Of a stretch of 64,000 nucleotides of DNA, positions 60,502 through 64,000 are shown piece by piece (position 1 is the first letter of the stretch; each line of letters starts with the position of its first letter). The stretch spans positions 56,320 to 120,319 of the forward strand of contig CAVONT010000013.1 in NCBI GenBank assembly GCA_963697365.1, written 5' to 3'. Position numbers and translations under genes: made by a program. The stretch is from CAIXZV01 sp963697365 (GTDB lineage Bacteria; Chloroflexota; Limnocylindria; Limnocylindrales; CSP1-4). The notes under the pieces are model-generated. The model did no database searches and was not told where the DNA came from. It saw only the letters and a list, made by a program, of their open reading frames with translations.

Positions 60502-62076
60502 CTAGGGCGCCGGGTCCGGCTCGGGCAGCACCATCGACAGCTCCCGCGCAATCCGGGAGACCTCCCGCCTCACGGCGGTCATGTGATCCTTCTCGGTCTC
60601 AGACACTGCCCAGAGTTCCGCCTCGCACAGCCCCCAGAGCAGGAAGTCGATGGCCTGAACGCCGACGGGCGCCGACTTCAGCGCCGCGTACGCGCGCTGG
60701 TAGAAGGGGTGGCCGGCGTTGAGGAGGACCGAGTTCTTCTGCTCAACAACTCCCGGGCGCCACAGCAGACTGTCGGGCAGGTCTTCCACCACGACGACAT
60801 ACGGTCCGCCGTCGACCTGGCCGATCGTCGGGATGTCGATCAGCACCTCGCCGCGCGGGTTAGCAACCCTAGCCTGGTCCTGACCGGTGATGGTGACGGT
60901 GGCGCGGGTGAGCTTCGAGATGTTGTTGGCGACGGCACTGTTGGATGCCGCGTGGATACCCGGGGCATCCTGCTTGATCGAAGACCGCTGGTTCTTGCGG
61001 TAGCGCTCCTCTGCCTCCAAACGCGCTGGCTGAATCATCTTCCGGACATGGTCCTGGAGGTCGGCCAGCATTCGGATGCGCGACTTCTTGATGTCGATCT
61101 GGAGCGCCTCATCAAGGCGGTGGTCGAACGAGAAGTCGACCCGGCAAAGACTGAAGTGGGGCTCGATACGCGCCATGCCGAGCCACCCGCCCGCGCTGAT
61201 CACCCGGTCCTCACGGAAGACGTAGAAGCCCTGACTGTCCGCCGTGATGTCAGCAGCTCGCAGTTGATCGTCCGAGAGCTCGCTCCGAGGCGGCAGTACG
61301 TATGCCCGGATCTGGAACTCGGCCGGCTGGCCGTCCAGCTTCACCGAGACCGCCTTGTCCAGCAGGATCTCACTGCCTTGGCGCCAGAAGGGATCCCAAG
61401 GGACGATGGGCTGGTCGTTGAGCTCGATCTCGACCTTCGGGCGCCCCTCGCCGGTCAGGTATCGGACATAGGTGAGGGCTAGGTGCCGCCGCAGCTGCTC
61501 AATGATCTTCTTAAGCGCATTCTGCGCTTGGGCACCCATATTGTCCCGATACGAGGATGGCAGCAGGCGGTCGACCTTGCGCCAGACAATCACCGTGCCG
61601 CTGCCATCACCTGCCGTATCTGAGAGCAGGTTCTCCTCGTGAGGCGAGACATCAGGAAGGCGCAGCAGCCACCTGTTCTGCGCAGCGACGTAGTCCAGGT
61701 CCCACTGAGCTGCGTACGGCCCTGTGAGATCCCGCGGCCGGCTCACCACTGTGAGCTGGCGGCAGATTGACGTAGACGCAGTCTTCAGGCCGAGACCGAA
61801 CTTGCCGAGACTGGCGGCACTTTCACGAACCCGAGAGCCGTACTTCATCGCGTTCAGGAGATCGGCCCGCACCATGCCGTAGCCGTTGTCGGCAACGGTC
61901 ACTTCCAACTCCCCGTCCATCGCCAGCGCGACGTGGATACTGACCTTCGTGGCCTCTGCGGCAATGGAGTTGTCAACGATGTCGGCTGTCGCCGTAAGGA
62001 AGTCGTAGCCGGTGTCGCGCAAGCCCTCAATGGTTCGCGCGGCGTCCGGCAGGACCTCCATCTCCTCAAAGCTCAC
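60502..62076 (-). CDS. GHKL (MutL/Hsp90-type) ATPase of the island
   Basis: The 524-aa protein has the Bergerat ATP fold: TATADIVDNSIAAEATKVSI (motif I with Asp-Asn), VTVADNGYGMVRADLLNAMK (motif II DxGxG), ASLGKFGLGLKTASTSICRQ (motif III), and GTVIVWRKVDRLL (motif IV region). A transducer-like domain follows, and the C-terminal part (LWRPGVVEQKNSVLLNAGHP, FYQRAYAALKSAPVGVQAID) is unlike MutL. ATP-driven closure of such proteins can gate a nuclease. It sits between the SNF2 helicase (three-base gap) and the nuclease (two-base gap), so all three are one operon. Confidence 0.88.
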   Translation of the reverse strand: MSFEEMEVLPDAARTIEGLRDTGYDFLTATADIVDNSIAAEATKVSIHVALAMDGELEVTVADNGYGMVRADLLNAMKYGSRVRESAASLGKFGLGLKTASTSICRQLTVVSRPRDLTGPYAAQWDLDYVAAQNRWLLRLPDVSPHEENLLSDTAGDGSGTVIVWRKVDRLLPSSYRDNMGAQAQNALKKIIEQLRRHLALTYVRYLTGEGRPKVEIELNDQPIVPWDPFWRQGSEILLDKAVSVKLDGQPAEFQIRAYVLPPRSELSDDQLRAADITADSQGFYVFREDRVISAGGWLGMARIEPHFSLCRVDFSFDHRLDEALQIDIKKSRIRMLADLQDHVRKMIQPARLEAEERYRKNQRSSIKQDAPGIHAASNSAVANNISKLTRATVTITGQDQARVANPRGEVLIDIPTIGQVDGGPYVVVVEDLPDSLLWRPGVVEQKNSVLLNAGHPFYQRAYAALKSAPVGVQAIDFLLWGLCEAELWAVSETEKDHMTAVRREVSRIARELSMVLPEPDPAP

Positions 62077-62079
62077 GGG

Positions 62080-63963
62080 TTACTCCTCTGTACTGACTGG
62101 GCCGAAAGCCACTGCGCGCTCGAGAAGTGCACGCAGCGTCATGTCTTCATCACGAGTTTCCACGACGACTTGTTCGAACAACTCCTTCTTGGCATCCAGG
62201 CGTTCAAGGATGGCTTCGTCGATCGTGCCGGCGTAGTACATCCGATGCACCGTGACCGGCCTGTCCTGGCCGCGGCGCCATGCGCGCGCGGTCGCCTGCG
62301 CTTCCCGGGCCGGGTTCCATTCAAGCGTGTAGTGGATGACATGCGTGGCCGCCTGAATGTTGAGGCCGACGCCCGCAGCTGCCGGGTTCAGGACGAGGAA
62401 CGCACTTCCGGCGCTGCTGGAGAAGGCGTCGATGATCCCCTGTCGATCCTCGACCGCCGTGCGACCGTCGATGGTCCATGCCGGCACGGCGTATGCTCTC
62501 GCGATGGCCTCTCGTAGGATGTCTGCGGGCTCGTGAAACGCGCAGAAGACAAGCGCCTTGGCGCCGTCTAGCGAGATCTCCTCCGCGATCTCCAAGAGCC
62601 GCATGAGTTTCGCGCTCCGGTCCGCCGGCCGGTCGCGGCGACCATCGAGACAGTCGGGATGTGCGGTGTACTGACGCAACTTCGTGATCAGGGCAAGTGC
62701 CGGGACCTTTCGGTCCACGGCCACGCCACCTAGGAGCCGCTCGTAGCCCGCGGCCTCAGGCCCGAGCATCTCTAGCGCAACGTCGATCTCGATCTTCTCG
62801 GGCAGGTCGGTCGCCACCGATGCGACCTCGCGGCGGAGCATCATGGGCCGGAGCGATATCCGCAGGCCTGTCGGATCCTCCTCCAGCCGGTCCGCAAAAT
62901 CCGACCGATCGCCGAGGTAGCCTGGTACGGCGAAATCAAGAAGGCTCCAGACGTCCTGCGTCCGGTTCTCAAGTGGGGTCCCAGTCGACGCGAACCCCGA
63001 TGCGCGGGGAAGGCCCTTCAATGCTCGCGCTCTCTGGGTATCCGGGTTCTTGATCGCCTGAGCCTCGTCAAGGATGACAGCGTCCCAGTGCACCAGTGAC
63101 AGCACAGGCTCATCGATGACCGCCACGTCATACGTGGTCAGGACAACCTCCTGCTCTTGCAGCAACATCGGGCGACGACTGCGCCCGGGTCCACGGTGGC
63201 TGTACACGCGGATCGTCGGAGCGAACTTGGCGAACTCCCGCCTCCAGTTCTCCATCAGCGTGAGGGGCACGACGACCAGACCTGGCGAGAAACCCTTGGC
63301 GATGCGGTCGGCAAGAAGTCCAATCAGTTGGAGGGTCTTGCCGAGGCCCATCTCATCGCCGAGGATGCCACCTACCCTGTGGTCCGCGCGGGCACGCAGC
63401 CAGCCGACCCCAACCTCCTGGTAGGGGTAGAGAGTTCCCAGCAGCCCGAGGTCCGTTGGCGCCGACGCCGTGAGGCGGGCAAGCGATGCGTCGTCTACAA
63501 GATCCCGGATCGCAAAGGAGCGTGACTGACCACGGTAGAGGTCAAGGTAGCCATCAGGTGTGAGCAGGCCGCGAGGGGCGTGCTCCTTGAGCCACGCATG
63601 TACCGCGAGGGATGTCTCAACCTCCAGCGGGTACCAGTGCCCCCCGATCAGTGCTTGGTCAGTCCCCGCCTGCACCGCCTCGAGCGCGCCCCTGCCCTCG
63701 ATGACTGCATCAGCCCTGAGATCGTCACCACCAGCCACCCGAACTCCAACAAGCTCGGGCTGTTCATGGAAGCGAACGTTGGGGCACGTGTCACGGATCG
63801 GCCTGATCGCGACGCCGCCCACGCGATCCACGCCGCGCACCGCCGCCCTGAACACGTCAAGCGCAGTGACATCACGCAGAGAGCCGTCTACGAGCAGGGC
63901 GATGCGAGCGCCGTCAGGAACGAGCTCCCCGATGCTCTCGATCATGGCCGAACTCTGCAGCAT
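62080..63963 (-). CDS. SNF2-family DNA translocase/helicase
   Basis: ATG 63963 starts a 627-aa protein. After about 180 N-terminal residues of unknown fold come the SNF2 motifs: LLGTLYPYQEVGVGWL (Q), GGILGDEMGLGKTLQLIGL (I), LVVVPLTLMENWRREF (Ia), DAVILDEAQAIKNPDTQ (II), GFASTGTPLENRTQDVWSLL (III), KALVFCAFHEPADILREAI (IV), AFLVLNPAAAGVGLNIQAAT (V) and ATARAWRRGQDRPVTVHRMY (VI). It is the first gene of the minus arm and would move along DNA, as DrmD does in DISARM or type I/III motors do. Upstream DNA leaves the window after 37 bases. Confidence 0.92.
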   Translation of the reverse strand: MLQSSAMIESIGELVPDGARIALLVDGSLRDVTALDVFRAAVRGVDRVGGVAIRPIRDTCPNVRFHEQPELVGVRVAGGDDLRADAVIEGRGALEAVQAGTDQALIGGHWYPLEVETSLAVHAWLKEHAPRGLLTPDGYLDLYRGQSRSFAIRDLVDDASLARLTASAPTDLGLLGTLYPYQEVGVGWLRARADHRVGGILGDEMGLGKTLQLIGLLADRIAKGFSPGLVVVPLTLMENWRREFAKFAPTIRVYSHRGPGRSRRPMLLQEQEVVLTTYDVAVIDEPVLSLVHWDAVILDEAQAIKNPDTQRARALKGLPRASGFASTGTPLENRTQDVWSLLDFAVPGYLGDRSDFADRLEEDPTGLRISLRPMMLRREVASVATDLPEKIEIDVALEMLGPEAAGYERLLGGVAVDRKVPALALITKLRQYTAHPDCLDGRRDRPADRSAKLMRLLEIAEEISLDGAKALVFCAFHEPADILREAIARAYAVPAWTIDGRTAVEDRQGIIDAFSSSAGSAFLVLNPAAAGVGLNIQAATHVIHYTLEWNPAREAQATARAWRRGQDRPVTVHRMYYAGTIDEAILERLDAKKELFEQVVVETRDEDMTLRALLERAVAFGPVSTEE

Positions 63964-64000
63964 GCGCCTTCAGCGTTCCCCATCACACCCGCTCCGGGCA

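Noticed and set aside
53797..63963. Island as a DISARM system
   Set aside because: It has a SNF2 helicase and C5 methyltransferase, but I see no DrmA-type helicase, DUF1998 (DrmB) or phospholipase-D (DrmC) gene.

Overview
The window is about 64 kb of GC-rich bacterial chromosome, around 70% GC by eye, with visibly AT-richer patches near 50 kb and in the defence locus at 54-64 kb. GTG and TTG starts, four-base stop/start overlaps, an F420-type LLM oxidoreductase, and Fbp-type iron uptake fit an uncultivated high-GC lineage. Chloroflexota (Limnocylindria-like) or an actinobacterium are my best guesses, from general impression rather than any marker gene. I saw no rRNA, tRNA, CRISPR array, prophage or complete insertion sequence. 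Many otherwise conserved genes carry single-base frameshifts, nearly all explicable as one extra base. These look more like consensus errors than decay, and I annotate such genes over their full extent.

Region by region. 0-8 kb: remains of a nucleoside/simple-sugar ABC permease, a PH/SHOCT membrane protein, an LLM oxidoreductase with a SAM methyltransferase, and a three-gene ABC-2 drug or antibiotic export operon. 8-12 kb: an iron(III) ABC transporter (binding lipoprotein, permease, ATPase) behind two dyads that look like metal-repressor sites. 12-18.6 kb: a MarR regulator with a heterodimeric ABC exporter, then another ABC-2 pair. 18.6-29 kb: UvrD-HRDC helicase, XRE regulator, aldo/keto reductase with a membrane protein, and a YhaN/YhaO (SbcCD-like) DNA-repair pair. 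29-41 kb: VapBC, a GcvR-like ACT protein, an ECF sigma factor with a very large anti-sigma/sensor protein, a RelE-type toxin pair, a RecQ helicase fused to a phosphoribosyltransferase, a PKD/FN3 secreted protein, an isochorismatase, a dihydrofolate-reductase-like protein and a kinase-like phosphotransferase.

41-48 kb is a dense toxin-antitoxin island, all on the minus strand: HicAB, DUF4160/DUF2442 pairs, three BrnT modules (one broken), an RHH pair, AbiEi/AbiEii and a DUF2283 gene. A direct repeat with an exact 11-bp period lies 33-104 bp upstream of eight minus-strand toxin-antitoxin or regulator operons, always in the same orientation. A 246-bp spacer is duplicated within the island, and several MITE-like intergenic repeats occur across the window. 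48-53.4 kb holds hypothetical genes, divergent response regulators (one fused to a Clp-N-like domain) and a broken endonuclease/exonuclease/phosphatase gene.

53.8-64 kb is the most interesting part: a defence-like island in two convergent arms. The plus arm encodes Vsr, a tyrosine recombinase, a C5-cytosine methyltransferase, a small putative winged-helix protein and a 734-aa protein with sigma-region-4 and RpoA-CTD-like segments. The minus arm encodes a SNF2 helicase, a GHKL (MutL/Hsp90-like) ATPase, a PD-(D/E)XK nuclease and a stand-alone EcoRII-N/B3-like domain. I infer a multi-subunit, methylation-guided restriction system whose target recognition, cleavage and ATP-driven parts are on separate polypeptides. 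I do not recognise this exact combination as a named system.
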